DNA from: Methanobacteriota archaeon
Lineage (GTDB): Archaea > Thermoplasmatota > E2 > DHVEG-1
Reading direction: 5' to 3'
Length of the DNA stretch: 5,756 bases
NCBI GenBank assembly: GCA_903930505.1
Contig: CAIYYQ010000377.1
Location: 1-5,756, forward strand
Shown: positions 4,805-5,756 of the stretch, piece after piece
How positions within the stretch are numbered: the first letter of the stretch is position 1
How the letters are laid out: each line of letters begins with the position of its first letter
The notes under the pieces: model-generated
The model's input: only the letters and a program-made list of their open reading frames with translations
Told to the model about the DNA's origin: nothing
Databases searched by the model: none
Position numbers and translations under genes: made by a program

Positions 4805-5756
<952 letters not shown>

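Overview
This window looks archaeal. The 23S rRNA on the minus strand carries G at the position equivalent to E. coli A2058 (base 5627), as archaea and eukaryotes do. Upstream regions show BRE/TATA-like boxes rather than -35/-10 pairs, and at least two starts look leaderless. One operon is a wHTH-nucleotidyltransferase gene overlapping a HEPN gene, a combination common in archaea. Protein genes are AT-rich and lysine-rich rather than acidic, so a salt-in haloarchaeon is unlikely. An uncultivated euryarchaeal or Thermoplasmatota-like lineage is a reasonable guess, but the sequence alone does not fix the taxon.

Layout: (1) 1-1767 (+) is most of a divergent ATP-dependent PEP carboxykinase-family gene whose 5' end lies outside the window. 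(2) 1768-1957 is a spacer ending in a 28-bp near-perfect palindrome laid over the promoter and start of the next gene. (3) 1958-2982 (+) is a two-gene operon: a winged-helix/minimal nucleotidyltransferase fusion and an overlapping HEPN-domain gene. (4) 2983-3257 is a spacer with a cluster of ATGATT/AATCAT half-sites. (5) 3258-3686 (+) is a short flavodoxin. (6) 3836-4186 (+) is an unrecognised aromatic- and lysine-rich small protein. (7) 4247-4429 (+) is a 60-aa four-cysteine zinc-finger protein. (8) 4430-4526 is a convergent junction with T-tracts facing both ways. (9) On the minus strand are a 5S rRNA gene (4527-4764) and the 3' third of a 23S rRNA gene (4805-5756, continuing beyond the window).

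The standout is the 5S rRNA gene. It spans about 237 nt, roughly twice normal. All standard helices (I-V) can be drawn, but about 108 nt separate the 3' strand of helix V from the 3' strand of helix I. The extra segment folds into a GCAA-capped hairpin and a long interrupted arm capped by a UUCG tetraloop. This resembles, in size and approximate position, the 108-nt insertion known from the halophile Halococcus morrhuae, yet the genome context here is not haloarchaeal.

The protein genes do not form one pathway. PckA-like carboxykinase (gluconeogenesis/anaplerosis) and flavodoxin (low-potential electron transfer) are metabolic. The wHTH-MNT/HEPN pair resembles a toxin-antitoxin or nucleotide-transfer module, but its HEPN lacks the canonical RX4-6H nuclease motif.
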